Source of the DNA: Eutrophocola sp049446715
Lineage (GTDB): Bacteria; Pseudomonadota; Gammaproteobacteria; Pseudomonadales; Pseudohongiellaceae
Direction: 5' to 3'
DNA length: 64,000 nt
NCBI GenBank assembly: GCA_049446715.1
Contig: JBMTQX010000002.1
Location: forward strand, 1 to 64,000
The notes beneath the pieces are model-generated. The model had not been told where the DNA came from. It did no database searches and was given only the letters and a program-made list of their open reading frames with translations. The position numbers and the translations under genes are program-made. Within the stretch, counting starts at the first letter, position 1. Each line of letters begins with the position of its first letter. This document shows, in pieces, positions 16,120 to 24,890 of the stretch.

Positions 16120-17259
16120 ATGAAGCACAAACTGTTACGTGAAATTGTCATTCTGGCTCTGCTCATGCCGGCACAATGGCTGCTGGCGCAGGATCTTCAG
16201 ATTGCCGAGCCCTTCAAGGTCGGCACCTTCGGCATCGAGGGTCAGCCGGTGGTCGGGCTCGTGCTGCGGGACAGTCTCGTGGTGGAACTCGAGGCCGCCA
16301 ATGCGGCGCTGGAACGAACCGGGATGGTACCCACACTGCCCATGCCGGCAGACATGCTCGGACTCATTGAGCGTTACGAGTACGGGCTGCAGCGCAGGAC
16401 CTATGAAATCGTCAACCACCTGGTGGCCAATGATCTGCTGGCACCGGCTACCCGGCCTGACTGGATTCATGCCACCGATGCCGTCGATATCATGCCGCCC
16501 ATCATGTATCCGGGCAAGGTGATGAACGCGGCGGTCAATTTCTATTCGCATGTCGGTGAAGGCGGAGATGCTGACGCCCAGGCAGAGGCCCTGCGTCAGC
16601 GCCAGGCCAACCGTGGCGTACCTTACCTGTTTTATAAACCAACCCGTGGCGCCATCATTGGGGATGGCGATACTGTCGTGATTCCCTATGGTCGCACGCA
16701 GACGGACTGGGAAGTGGAGCTGGGCACTGTGATCGGGCGCACGGCCAAATATGTCTCGGCCCGTAACGCCCAGGATTACATTTTCGGCTACATGGTGACC
16801 GTGGATATATCCGATCGCGGCGGCCGTCCGCCGGGGGGCTTCCAGGGCGTGGACTGGTTTGTCGGGAAGGGGCATGACACCTTTGCTCCACAGGGTCCCT
16901 GGATCGTGCCAAAGGAGTTCTATGGTGATCCGATGGCCAATCTGCGCCAGACCCTGTCCATCGATGGTGAGCAGATGCAGGAAGCCCGTGCCGGTGACAT
17001 GATCCACTCGCTCTATGAACTGATGGAGTATGCCTCGTCCATCATCACCCTGTATCCCGGCGACGTGCTCAACAATGGCACCTCAGGCGGAGTAGGCATG
17101 GGCACCACGGTGCGCGGTGAGCAGCGCTTTCTGCAGGCAGGGGAAAGTATCGAGGCGTCCATCGACGGCATCGGCACGTTGCACCTGAATGTCCGCGAGG
17201 AAACCAGTGTCCCCGGCGGAACCGGCTCACAACTCCCGCCTGTCAGCAGTTACCAGTAG
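16120..17259 (+). CDS. Exported fumarylacetoacetate hydrolase (FAH) family protein
   Basis: 379 residues. A clear signal peptide (ILALLMPAQWLLAQ, cleaved about residue 23) precedes a FAH-fold domain. Metal ligands of the family are in place: Glu198 and Glu200 (DWEVELG) and Asp in YMVTVDISDRG. GKGHDTFAPQGPWIVP and NNGTSGGVGMGT correspond to the usual KSFDTFAPIGP and TGTPxGVG motifs. FAH proteins hydrolyse C-C bonds or act as hydratases or decarboxylases on oxo-acids, almost always in the cytoplasm, so the signal peptide is unusual. The substrate is unknown. It is transcribed alone and diverges from ileS. Confidence 0.85.
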   Translation: MKHKLLREIVILALLMPAQWLLAQDLQIAEPFKVGTFGIEGQPVVGLVLRDSLVVELEAANAALERTGMVPTLPMPADMLGLIERYEYGLQRRTYEIVNHLVANDLLAPATRPDWIHATDAVDIMPPIMYPGKVMNAAVNFYSHVGEGGDADAQAEALRQRQANRGVPYLFYKPTRGAIIGDGDTVVIPYGRTQTDWEVELGTVIGRTAKYVSARNAQDYIFGYMVTVDISDRGGRPPGGFQGVDWFVGKGHDTFAPQGPWIVPKEFYGDPMANLRQTLSIDGEQMQEARAGDMIHSLYELMEYASSIITLYPGDVLNNGTSGGVGMGTTVRGEQRFLQAGESIEASIDGIGTLHLNVREETSVPGGTGSQLPPVSSYQ

Positions 17260-17294
17260 TGATAAAAGTGCTGAATGGCTGAATGCCATATCGG

Positions 17295-17321
17295 GTCGGC
17301 AACCGGCTGTGCGTTGCCGAC
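17295..17321. repeat. Single palindrome with GTCGGCAA/TTGCCGAC arms
   Basis: A perfect 8-bp inverted repeat around an 11-nt loop. It lies in the convergent gap between the FAH-family gene and the transglutaminase gene and shares its core with the paired palindromes elsewhere in the window. Confidence 0.7.
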
Positions 17322-17345
17322 CTGGTCTTGCCTGATCGTCCGTTC

Positions 17346-20300
17346 CTATACGTCCAGGTACCGTAGGTCCAGGGTGTAAGGACGTTCCGGATGCGGTTCT
17401 TCCTCTCGGATCTGCACTTCATCCTGCGTATGACCAAAGGTATTGAAGCGGGCCACGCGACGGGCTTCCGCTTCGTTGGCATTGACCGGGAAAGTGTCAT
17501 AGTTGCGTCCGCCCGGGTGGGACACGTGATAGGTGCAGCCACCCAGTGAGCGGTTGTTCATAGTGTCGATGACATCGATGACCAGCGGGGTATGCACCTT
17601 GATAGTCGGATGCAGGGCAGAATAAGGATTCCAGGCCTTGTAGCGAATACCGGCCACAAACTGACCTTCCTGGCCAGTGGCCTGCAGCGGCAGTTTGCGG
17701 CCATTGCAACAAATGGCCAGCCGGTTGCCGGTCATGCCCTGGACCATCACCTGCAGTCTTTCGACGGACGAATCCACGTATCGGGCTGTGCCGCCCCCGC
17801 TCATTTCCTCGCCCAGTACATGCCAGGGTTCAATGGCACTGTGGATATCCAGTTGCAGGCCGGCGACATGGAAACGGCCGTAGTGCGGAAAGCGGAATTC
17901 CTGGAACGGTGCAAACCATTCCAGGTCGATGTGGAAGCCGGCATGATTCAGGTCCTGCGCAACCCAACTCAGGTCCTCCCACACGTAATGCGGCAACATG
18001 AAGCGGTCATGCAACTGGCTGCCCCAGCGAATGAACTTGTTGGTGTAGGGTTTTTTCCAGAACCAGGCCACCATGGCCCGAATCAACAGCATCTGCACCG
18101 CACTCATCTGCCAGTGCGGCGGCATTTCAAAATTGCGGAACTCCACCAGGCCCAGACGACCGGACGAGGAATCCGGTGAGTAAAGCTTGTCGATACAGAA
18201 TTCCGACCGATGAGTGTTGCCGGTGAGGTCGATGAGGAAGTTGCGCAGGATGCGGTCAATCAGCCATGGTTTGTCAGCCCCGGCCTTGGGTAGCTGCTGC
18301 ATGGCAATTTCCAGTTCGTACAGATTTTCATCACGGGCTTCATCCACACGCGGTGCCTGACTCGTCGGGCCAATGAACTGACCGGAAAACAGGAATGAGA
18401 GGCTGGGATGGTTCTGCCAGTAGCGCAGCATGCTGGCCAGCAGGTCGGGCCGGCGCAGAAAAGGGCTATCCTCGGCCTTGGCCGCGCCCAGGGTAACGTG
18501 GTTGCCGCCACCGGTGCCGGTATGTTTGCCGTCCAGCATGAACTTTTCGGTACCTAGGCGACATTCGCGCGCCATGTCATACAGGGTTGAGGTGGTTTTG
18601 ACTATCTCGTTCCAGTTTTTGGCGGGGTGAATGTTCACCTCGATGACCCCCGGGTCTGGCGTGATCATGAGTTTTTTCAGGCGTGGATCCTTGGGGGGCT
18701 CGTAACCTTCAATGACCGGCGGCAGTTTTTCTTCCCGGGCCACGCTTTCGATATGGCCGAGCAGGGAAAGATAGGCTTCCAAGCGCTGCAGCGGTGGCAT
18801 GAACAGGTAAAGCTTGTTGTTGCGCACTTCCACACACAGCGCGGTATGGATGACTTTCTGCTTCACCTTTTGCTTACCCTTCGGCATGGTTTTACCAGAC
18901 TTGCCCTTGCCGGGGTTGATCGGATACTCGAGGGCGACCCAATCATCAAAGGGGTCCTTGGCAAAATCCACTTCGCGTTCGATGGTCCAGGGCAGGCTGT
19001 CCAGGGGCATGCGGTAACCCATGGGGGAATCACCCGGTACCAGAAACATCTTGCCGCGCGTGAATTTCCAGGGGCTTGATTGCCAGTGGCCGTCGCCATG
19101 AGCCAGGGGCAGGGCATAGCCCACCTTTTTGTCCAGGCCCTGGTCAAACACCTTGCGCAGGCGTGCCCTCTCCTGCGGGTCTTTCAGTTTGCTGTCCGCC
19201 ACGCTGACATTCTTCGGCAGGTTGCCTTCCTTGTTCAGGTAATAGTCGCGGTCTTCATAGCCGGGCACCATGCAGCGCTCAGGGATATCGAGCTTGCCAC
19301 AGAGTTTTTGCAGGAATTTGCGGGCGGCGGTTTCCGGAACAGTTTTATCATCTGCTGGGGTTGCAAGCAGCGACGCATCCTGCCAGATGGGTTTCTTGTC
19401 CGTGCGCCAGAAAATACCCAGTGCCCAGCGCGGCAATTGTTCGCCCGGATACCACTTGCCCTGGCCATGGTGGTAAAAGCCGTTGGGTGCGTATAGGTCC
19501 TTGAGTTTTTGCAGCAGTTTGCCGGACAGTTCGAGCTTTTTCTTGCCCAGTGCAGCGGTATTCCATTGCGCGCCGTCCATATCATCGATGGACACGAATG
19601 TCGGCTCTCCGCCCATGGTCAGTTTGACCTGCTCCTTGCTCAGGACCTGGTCGACCTGTTTGCCCAGCGCATTGATTTCGCGCCACTGGCGTTCGTTGTA
19701 GGGCTTGGTAACGCGCGGGTCTTCGTGAATGCGAGTCACATTGTTGAAGAAGTGAAAGTCCACTTCGCAGATACTGGTGGTGCCGGTGATCGGTGCCGCG
19801 CTGACCGGGTCAGGGGTGCAGGCCAGGGGAATGTGACCCTCGCCGGCAAACAGGCCGGAAGTGGAGTCCATGCCCAGCCAGCCGGCGCCGGGAATATAGA
19901 CTTCGGTCCAGGCATGCAGGTCAGTGAAGTCGGCCTCGGGGCCGAATGGCCCGTCGAGGGACTTGATATCGGCGGTCAGCTGGACGAGATAGCCGGAGAC
20001 AAAACGGGCAGCCAGGCCCAGGTGCCGCAGGATCTGGACCAGTAGCCAGGCATAGTCACGGCAGGAGCCCTGTTTCAGGGTCAGGGTTTCCTCGCAGCTC
20101 TGGACACCAGGGTCCATGCGAATGAGGTAACTGAGATCCTGCTGGACCCGGGCATTGAGTTCCACCAGGTAATTGATCGTCGGTTTCTTAGTGCGATCCA
20201 CTTTCTCCAGCCATTGCATCAGCAAGGGACCTTTTTCCTTGATCTGCAGATAGGGCGCCAGATCTTTTTTCAGTTGCGGATCATATCGGAACGGAAACTT

Positions 20301-20600
20301 TTCAAATTTTTCATCCAGGAAAAAATCGAACGGATTGATTACCGTCATGTCGGCAATGACTTCGACATCAAAAATCAGTTCGCGGGTTTTTTCCGGAAAA
20401 ACCAGGCGGGCATGGTGGTTGGAAAAGGGATCCTGTTGCCAGTTGATGAAGTGATTGTCAGGTGTGATCTTGAGGGAATAGGATTCGATGGGAGTGCGGC
20501 AGTGAGGCGCGGGTCGTAACCTGACAATGTGCGGGTTTACCTGCGTGAGTCTATCGAAGCGATACTCGGTGTGATGCTTGATAGCAATCTTAATTGCCAT
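17346..20600 (-). CDS. Transglutaminase-like/DUF2126 fusion protein (Anbu cluster)
   Basis: 1084 residues from ATG 20600, which is preceded by GGGAG; the open frame continues upstream, but MAIKIAIKHHTEYRFD is the normal family N-terminus. Residues 1-90 are the bacterial transglutaminase N-terminal domain. The papain-like transglutaminase core follows, with the triad Cys180 (GSCRDYAW), His229 (LHAWTEV) and Asp245 (GMDSTSG). From about 290 to the end is a DUF2126 region (KLTMGGEPTFVSIDDMDG, NIHPAKNWNEIV, GGGNHVTLGAA, EFRNFEMPPHW). The Gly/Glu/His pattern of DUF2126 suggests an ATP-dependent ligase relative. The cluster is known from comparative genomics as a predicted peptide-synthesis or tagging system linked to Anbu. 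Confidence 0.93.
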   Translation of the reverse strand: MAIKIAIKHHTEYRFDRLTQVNPHIVRLRPAPHCRTPIESYSLKITPDNHFINWQQDPFSNHHARLVFPEKTRELIFDVEVIADMTVINPFDFFLDEKFEKFPFRYDPQLKKDLAPYLQIKEKGPLLMQWLEKVDRTKKPTINYLVELNARVQQDLSYLIRMDPGVQSCEETLTLKQGSCRDYAWLLVQILRHLGLAARFVSGYLVQLTADIKSLDGPFGPEADFTDLHAWTEVYIPGAGWLGMDSTSGLFAGEGHIPLACTPDPVSAAPITGTTSICEVDFHFFNNVTRIHEDPRVTKPYNERQWREINALGKQVDQVLSKEQVKLTMGGEPTFVSIDDMDGAQWNTAALGKKKLELSGKLLQKLKDLYAPNGFYHHGQGKWYPGEQLPRWALGIFWRTDKKPIWQDASLLATPADDKTVPETAARKFLQKLCGKLDIPERCMVPGYEDRDYYLNKEGNLPKNVSVADSKLKDPQERARLRKVFDQGLDKKVGYALPLAHGDGHWQSSPWKFTRGKMFLVPGDSPMGYRMPLDSLPWTIEREVDFAKDPFDDWVALEYPINPGKGKSGKTMPKGKQKVKQKVIHTALCVEVRNNKLYLFMPPLQRLEAYLSLLGHIESVAREEKLPPVIEGYEPPKDPRLKKLMITPDPGVIEVNIHPAKNWNEIVKTTSTLYDMARECRLGTEKFMLDGKHTGTGGGNHVTLGAAKAEDSPFLRRPDLLASMLRYWQNHPSLSFLFSGQFIGPTSQAPRVDEARDENLYELEIAMQQLPKAGADKPWLIDRILRNFLIDLTGNTHRSEFCIDKLYSPDSSSGRLGLVEFRNFEMPPHWQMSAVQMLLIRAMVAWFWKKPYTNKFIRWGSQLHDRFMLPHYVWEDLSWVAQDLNHAGFHIDLEWFAPFQEFRFPHYGRFHVAGLQLDIHSAIEPWHVLGEEMSGGGTARYVDSSVERLQVMVQGMTGNRLAICCNGRKLPLQATGQEGQFVAGIRYKAWNPYSALHPTIKVHTPLVIDVIDTMNNRSLGGCTYHVSHPGGRNYDTFPVNANEAEARRVARFNTFGHTQDEVQIREEEPHPERPYTLDLRYLDV

Positions 20601-20629
20601 ATGGTTATAATTCTCCCTGTGACTCTCAT

Positions 20630-22069
20630 ATGAAAATAGACTGGAAATCATACCATCCGGGCGACTTCTATGACGAATTAATAAGTTCGCCAGGAAAACC
20701 TCGTAAAGCTGCAAGAGCTCTTTGCCGCTACCTCGCCTCTTTAAGTCCGGAAGAACTCGACCTGCGTAAAGCGTCGGTCATCGACGCCATCAAGACGATG
20801 GGTATCTCTTTTACTGTCTACAGTGATGCCGGCAACATCGACCGCGAATGGCCGTTCGACATTATTCCGCGCATTATCACTGCCAGCGAATGGGAAAAGA
20901 CCAGCGAGGGGCTGAAACAACGCCTGCAGGCTCTGAACTGCTTCATCAATGACGTCTACAACGACGGCAAGATCTTCAAGAACAAGGTGGTTCCCCGGGA
21001 ACTGATTGCCGAATCCGGCAATTTCCGTAAGGAATGCCAGGGCATCAAACCGCTCCATGGTGTCTGGGCCCATGTCTGCGGTACCGACCTCATTCGTGGC
21101 GGGGACGGGCTGTTTTACGTGCTGGAGGATAACCTGCGAGTACCGTCCGGTGTGTCCTATATGCTGGAAAACCGCACAGTCACCAAGCGCGTGTTCCCGG
21201 AACTGTTTGAAAACTACGATATCCACCCGATTACCGAATACCCGAGTGAACTGTTCGATACCCTGGCCGATATCTCGCCGGTGCCCAGGGACTACCCGGA
21301 AGTGGTGGTGCTGACGCCCGGTATTTTCAACTCCGCCTATTTTGAACATTCTTTCCTGGCCCAGCGCATGGGCGCCGAGCTGGTGCAGGGCAGCGACCTG
21401 GTCGTTGAAGACGATCATGTGTTCATGAAAACCATTAACGGTCTGTCGCCGGTGGATGTCATATACCGGCGTATCGATGACCAGTTCCTGGACCCGGAAG
21501 TGTTCAACAAGGAGTCCGTGCTGGGAGTGAAAGGCCTCATGCGGGCCTGGCTGAAGGGTAATGTCGGGCTGGCCAATGCCCCGGGTGCTGGGGTGGCCGA
21601 CGACAAGGTCGTGTATACCTACGTGCCGGAAATCATCAAATACTATCTGGATGAAGATCCAATCATTCCGAATGTGCCCAGTTTTGTCTGCAGCGACAAG
21701 GTACAGCTGCAGCATGTGCTCGCCAACCTGGACAAACTGGTTGTCAAACCGGCCAACGAATCCGGTGGCTACGGCATGCTCATGGGGCCCCAGGCCAGCA
21801 AGAGTGAACGTGAGGCCTTTGCCCGCAAGATTCGCGCGAACCCGCGCAACTACATGGCACAGCCGCTAATCTCGCTGTCGACAGCACCTATCCTCGGCGA
21901 TCGTAATGCCGAACCGCGGCATATTGATTTGCGACCGTTCATCCTGCAGGGCAAGAAGCCCTATGTCACCGCCGGTGGTTTGACCCGTGTTGCGATGGTG
22001 AAGGGCTCCTATGTTGTCAACTCGTCACAGGGGGGCGGCAGCAAGGATACGTGGATTGTCGAGGATTAA
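20630..22069 (+). CDS. Circularly permuted ATP-grasp protein (DUF404/DUF407 type)
   Basis: 479 residues from ATG 20630 (MKIDWKSYHPGDFYDEL is the standard family start). Key motifs are GISFTVYSDAGNIDREWPFDIIPRII, LNCFINDVYNDGKI, GTDLIRGGDGLFYVLEDNLRVPSG, VVKPANESGGYGM and DLRPFILQGKKPYVTAGGLTRVA. These mark an ATP-grasp ligase with permuted domain order, expected to make an amide bond between a carboxylate and an amine. Its start is only 29 nt from the divergent transglutaminase start. The alpha-E gene follows after 71 nt and is probably co-transcribed. Confidence 0.93.
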   Translation: MKIDWKSYHPGDFYDELISSPGKPRKAARALCRYLASLSPEELDLRKASVIDAIKTMGISFTVYSDAGNIDREWPFDIIPRIITASEWEKTSEGLKQRLQALNCFINDVYNDGKIFKNKVVPRELIAESGNFRKECQGIKPLHGVWAHVCGTDLIRGGDGLFYVLEDNLRVPSGVSYMLENRTVTKRVFPELFENYDIHPITEYPSELFDTLADISPVPRDYPEVVVLTPGIFNSAYFEHSFLAQRMGAELVQGSDLVVEDDHVFMKTINGLSPVDVIYRRIDDQFLDPEVFNKESVLGVKGLMRAWLKGNVGLANAPGAGVADDKVVYTYVPEIIKYYLDEDPIIPNVPSFVCSDKVQLQHVLANLDKLVVKPANESGGYGMLMGPQASKSEREAFARKIRANPRNYMAQPLISLSTAPILGDRNAEPRHIDLRPFILQGKKPYVTAGGLTRVAMVKGSYVVNSSQGGGSKDTWIVED

Positions 22070-22140
22070 ATGTCGGTTTATGCAGGCTTTTTATACTGAA
22101 ATATAACGTTATCGCGGGTTTTTAACTGAACTAGAAAACA

Positions 22141-23223
22141 ATGTTATCGAGTGTCGCTGAAAGAGTTTACTGGCTTGGCCGCTACATGGAGCGGGTGGAG
22201 AATTCCGCGCGCCTCATGGATGTATACACGGCCATGCTGCTGGACATGCCCCGCGACTCCAGCATCAGCTGGGACATCCTGCTGGATATTACCGGCACCA
22301 AGGAAGCCTTCCAGGAAAAAAACAGCACCCAGACCGAAGCCACTATCGTGCGTTTCCTGCTTGCCGATGCCAGCAATTACTCTTCCATCATCAGCTGTCT
22401 GACCATGCTGCGGGAAAATGCCCGCACCACCCGGGAAGTGATTCCATCCGAAGCCTGGGAGCAGATCAACGAGATGCACCTGATGGCGAAAGCATCGATC
22501 GCCTCCGGTATCGGCCGCAAGAACCGGCGCGAGTTGTTCCAGGAAATGATTGCCGACTGCCAGCGTTTGGGTGGTTTGTTGTCCGGCTGCATGTCCCGCA
22601 ATACGGCGCATACCTTCATCCAGCTGGGGCGCATGATCGAACGAGCCGACATGACCACCCGTATCGTGGACGTGGGCTCGATCTCCCTGCTGCCGGCGTT
22701 TGCCAAGTTCCGCCAGCAGCACGGTGAGCCGTTTGAAAATGTGGTGTGGATGAACATCCTGCGCAGTCTCAGTGGCTACCAGGCCTATCGCCAGAACGTG
22801 GCCAATCGTATCAACGGCGAAGGGGTGGTGCGCTTCATGCTGCAGGATGATGAATTTCCCCGCGCAGTGAATTACTGCCTCGATGCCATTAACCAGCAGC
22901 TCGAACACCTGCCCAAGCACGATGATGTGCAAATGGCTGTTGTGCGCGTCAAACGCATCACTTCAGAAGCGAATGTCTTCCATCTGCTCGAAAAAGGCCT
23001 GCTCGAGTTCATTGACGAACTGCAGATTTCCATTGGTGATATTCATGATGAACTGAGTCTGACCTGGTTTGGCCCGCCGCCCGAACCGGTTGCACCGCCG
23101 CCGAAACCGGCAGCCAAGGCCTCAGGTAAATCATCGCAGCGGCAAAACCAGAAAACGTCTGCCAAAAAGCCCGCCACTCCGGCCAAAAAACCGGTCCGCA
23201 TAAAAGCTGCGCCCAAAAAATAA
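22141..23223 (+). CDS. Alpha-E domain protein (DUF403) with basic Pro/Ala/Lys tail
   Basis: 360 residues. The all-helical alpha-E domain (about 1-310) starts with the characteristic MLSSVAERVYWLGRYMERVENSARL and includes ENARTTREVIPSEAWEQINEMHL and HTFIQLGRMIERADMTTRI. The last 50 residues are a low-complexity, strongly basic tail rich in Pro, Ala, Ser and Lys (PPKPAAKASGKSS, KKPATPAKKP), probably disordered and perhaps for binding nucleic acid or a partner. Alpha-E proteins always travel with the permuted ATP-grasp protein; their biochemical role is not established. Confidence 0.92.
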   Translation: MLSSVAERVYWLGRYMERVENSARLMDVYTAMLLDMPRDSSISWDILLDITGTKEAFQEKNSTQTEATIVRFLLADASNYSSIISCLTMLRENARTTREVIPSEAWEQINEMHLMAKASIASGIGRKNRRELFQEMIADCQRLGGLLSGCMSRNTAHTFIQLGRMIERADMTTRIVDVGSISLLPAFAKFRQQHGEPFENVVWMNILRSLSGYQAYRQNVANRINGEGVVRFMLQDDEFPRAVNYCLDAINQQLEHLPKHDDVQMAVVRVKRITSEANVFHLLEKGLLEFIDELQISIGDIHDELSLTWFGPPPEPVAPPPKPAAKASGKSSQRQNQKTSAKKPATPAKKPVRIKAAPKK

Positions 23224-23340
23224 GGGCGCCGGAAAATCCCGGGCGGCAAGCCCGTTCCTGAAGACAGTCTTCAAGACAGATTGAAAAGGTAGAGTAAGGA
23301 AGAAAGAGAACGTTAAGAAGTCAGCTGGCGCGTGCAGCGC

Positions 23341-24099
23341 TTAGTAGACGCCGCTGTTGCTGTCGGCGATTTTCTTCCAGTTGGCAGCCCAGGCCAGCGG
23401 AGGCAGCTGGTGGAAAGCATCTTTCAGACGACTGTCCCAACTCTTCTTCAGTTCCCGCAGATACTCATCATCATCGTCAAAGCGATGGTAATTCTCCAGA
23501 GAGTAACTGTCAGTCTGGTAAATGATCATCTCGATGGGCGGACCCACTGTGAGATTACTTCGCATGGTGGAATCCATCGACACCAGCGCACACAGCGCAG
23601 CGGTCTCCAGCGGGGTGTCCAGCTCGATGATGCGGTCGAGAATTGGCTTGCCATATTTGCTCTCACCGATCTGCAGGTAAGGCGTGTCTTTCGAACTGGT
23701 GATGTGGTTACCTTCGGGATAAATCATCACAACCCGGTGGTGTGACCCCTTGATCTGACCGCCAAGGATGAAACTGGCTTCGTAGCTTGGACCGGAGGTG
23801 GCGTGTTTTTCCTGCATGGCCCTGCTCACATCACCAACGTAATCGGCTGCATCACCGATGGTGGCAACGGTGTTGAAGCTGAGCTCCGCATTCTGGCGAA
23901 TGTCTTTCTTGAGTTGGGCCAGCGTGGCCTGGGTGGTGGCAAGGTTACCAGCCGCCATCACGACAAACTGACGTTCAGGTCCCAGGTTGAACGTGAACAT
24001 CTTGCTGTATGTGCTGACCTGGTCAACGCCTGCGTTGGTCCGTGAATCGGAACAGAGAACAATGCCCGCGCGGACAGAAACGGCACAACAGTAGGTCAT
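23341..24099 (-). CDS. Anbu (ancestral beta-subunit) proteasome-like protease
   Basis: 252 residues, an Ntn-hydrolase of the proteasome/HslV superfamily. After Met removal the nucleophile would be Thr1 (TYCCAVSVRAG), with Asp17 in CSDSRTNAGVD and Lys32 in STYSKMF, matching the proteasome Thr/Asp/Lys set. The length and the SDSRTNAGVD motif separate it from HslV, which is about 175 residues and is paired with hslU. It is convergent with the alpha-E gene, completing the transglutaminase/ATP-grasp/alpha-E/Anbu cluster. No ATPase partner gene is nearby, as is usual for Anbu. Confidence 0.93.
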   Translation of the reverse strand: MTYCCAVSVRAGIVLCSDSRTNAGVDQVSTYSKMFTFNLGPERQFVVMAAGNLATTQATLAQLKKDIRQNAELSFNTVATIGDAADYVGDVSRAMQEKHATSGPSYEASFILGGQIKGSHHRVVMIYPEGNHITSSKDTPYLQIGESKYGKPILDRIIELDTPLETAALCALVSMDSTMRSNLTVGPPIEMIIYQTDSYSLENYHRFDDDDEYLRELKKSWDSRLKDAFHQLPPLAWAANWKKIADSNSGVY

Positions 24100-24232
24100 A
24101 ACTAATTGATCTTTGGGGACATATTACGTTCTGCAGGTGAGGGCCAACGGGCCGCCAGGTAACTGCAGGGATCCGTATTCTACAGAATTGATGGAATTTA
24201 ACCAGCACAATTTTGTGCGTTGCATCAGGCGG

Positions 24233-24814
24233 TTAGCGTTGGTTTGACAGTCGTCTCTGCAGGAACAACAGGCGCTGTTTCAGGTGGTCGGGCAGGGGTT
24301 TGTGTTCTATGATTTCGCGATCGGTCAGTCCCATCAATTCGTGCGGGAACACCAGCCACTTGTCAGTCTCGTAGAGGTAAAAATCCGGCACACGATCTGT
24401 TTGGTTATTGGCCGGCTTGAAATAGGGGGTGGCGATCCTGCATTCAGGTGGGCTGTTCTTGTAGAAAGTATTAAGTTCCCGCATCACGCTGTCGAGGCTC
24501 AGGCCCGTGTCAAAAACATCGTCCACCAGCAGCAGTTTGTCCTCCGATGTCAGGTGGCGCTCAAGATATTCGAGCCCATGAACTTTTACTGACGAGCGTT
24601 CACCGATGCTGGTATAGGAGGACGTGCGAATGGAAAAGTGGTCGCTGTTGATGCCAACAAACTCCATCACTTCCTGCACGGTGATTCCGACCGGCGTGCC
24701 GCCACGCCAGATCCCGATGATCAGATCGGGTTTGAAGCCGCTGTCGATAATCCTGAAAGCCAGTTCAATGGAGTCGTAGAGCAACTGGTTCGCGGTGATG
24801 TACTGCTTTTCCAT
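24233..24814 (-). CDS. Purine-type phosphoribosyltransferase
   Basis: 193 residues from ATG 24814. The PRPP-binding signature LLLVDDVFDTGLSLDSV and the loop IIGIWRGGTPVGI are present, giving a type I phosphoribosyltransferase of the hypoxanthine/xanthine-guanine kind. A longer frame runs upstream but would overlap the divergent symporter gene. The base specificity cannot be told by eye. It lies 133 nt upstream of the Anbu gene on the same strand; a shared transcript is possible, but no functional link is known. Confidence 0.85.
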   Translation of the reverse strand: MEKQYITANQLLYDSIELAFRIIDSGFKPDLIIGIWRGGTPVGITVQEVMEFVGINSDHFSIRTSSYTSIGERSSVKVHGLEYLERHLTSEDKLLLVDDVFDTGLSLDSVMRELNTFYKNSPPECRIATPYFKPANNQTDRVPDFYLYETDKWLVFPHELMGLTDREIIEHKPLPDHLKQRLLFLQRRLSNQR

Positions 24815-24890
24815 GGTGTGGTTCTTATCAGCGTGAGCTTTTCCTGTATTATTGCCGCAACGCCGCAAAAAAGATAATAGAGGAGTGTTA

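Noticed and set aside
23341..24099. HslV of the HslUV protease
   Set aside because: It is too long, has the Anbu SDSRTNAGVD motif, no hslU is adjacent, and the neighbours are Anbu-cluster genes.
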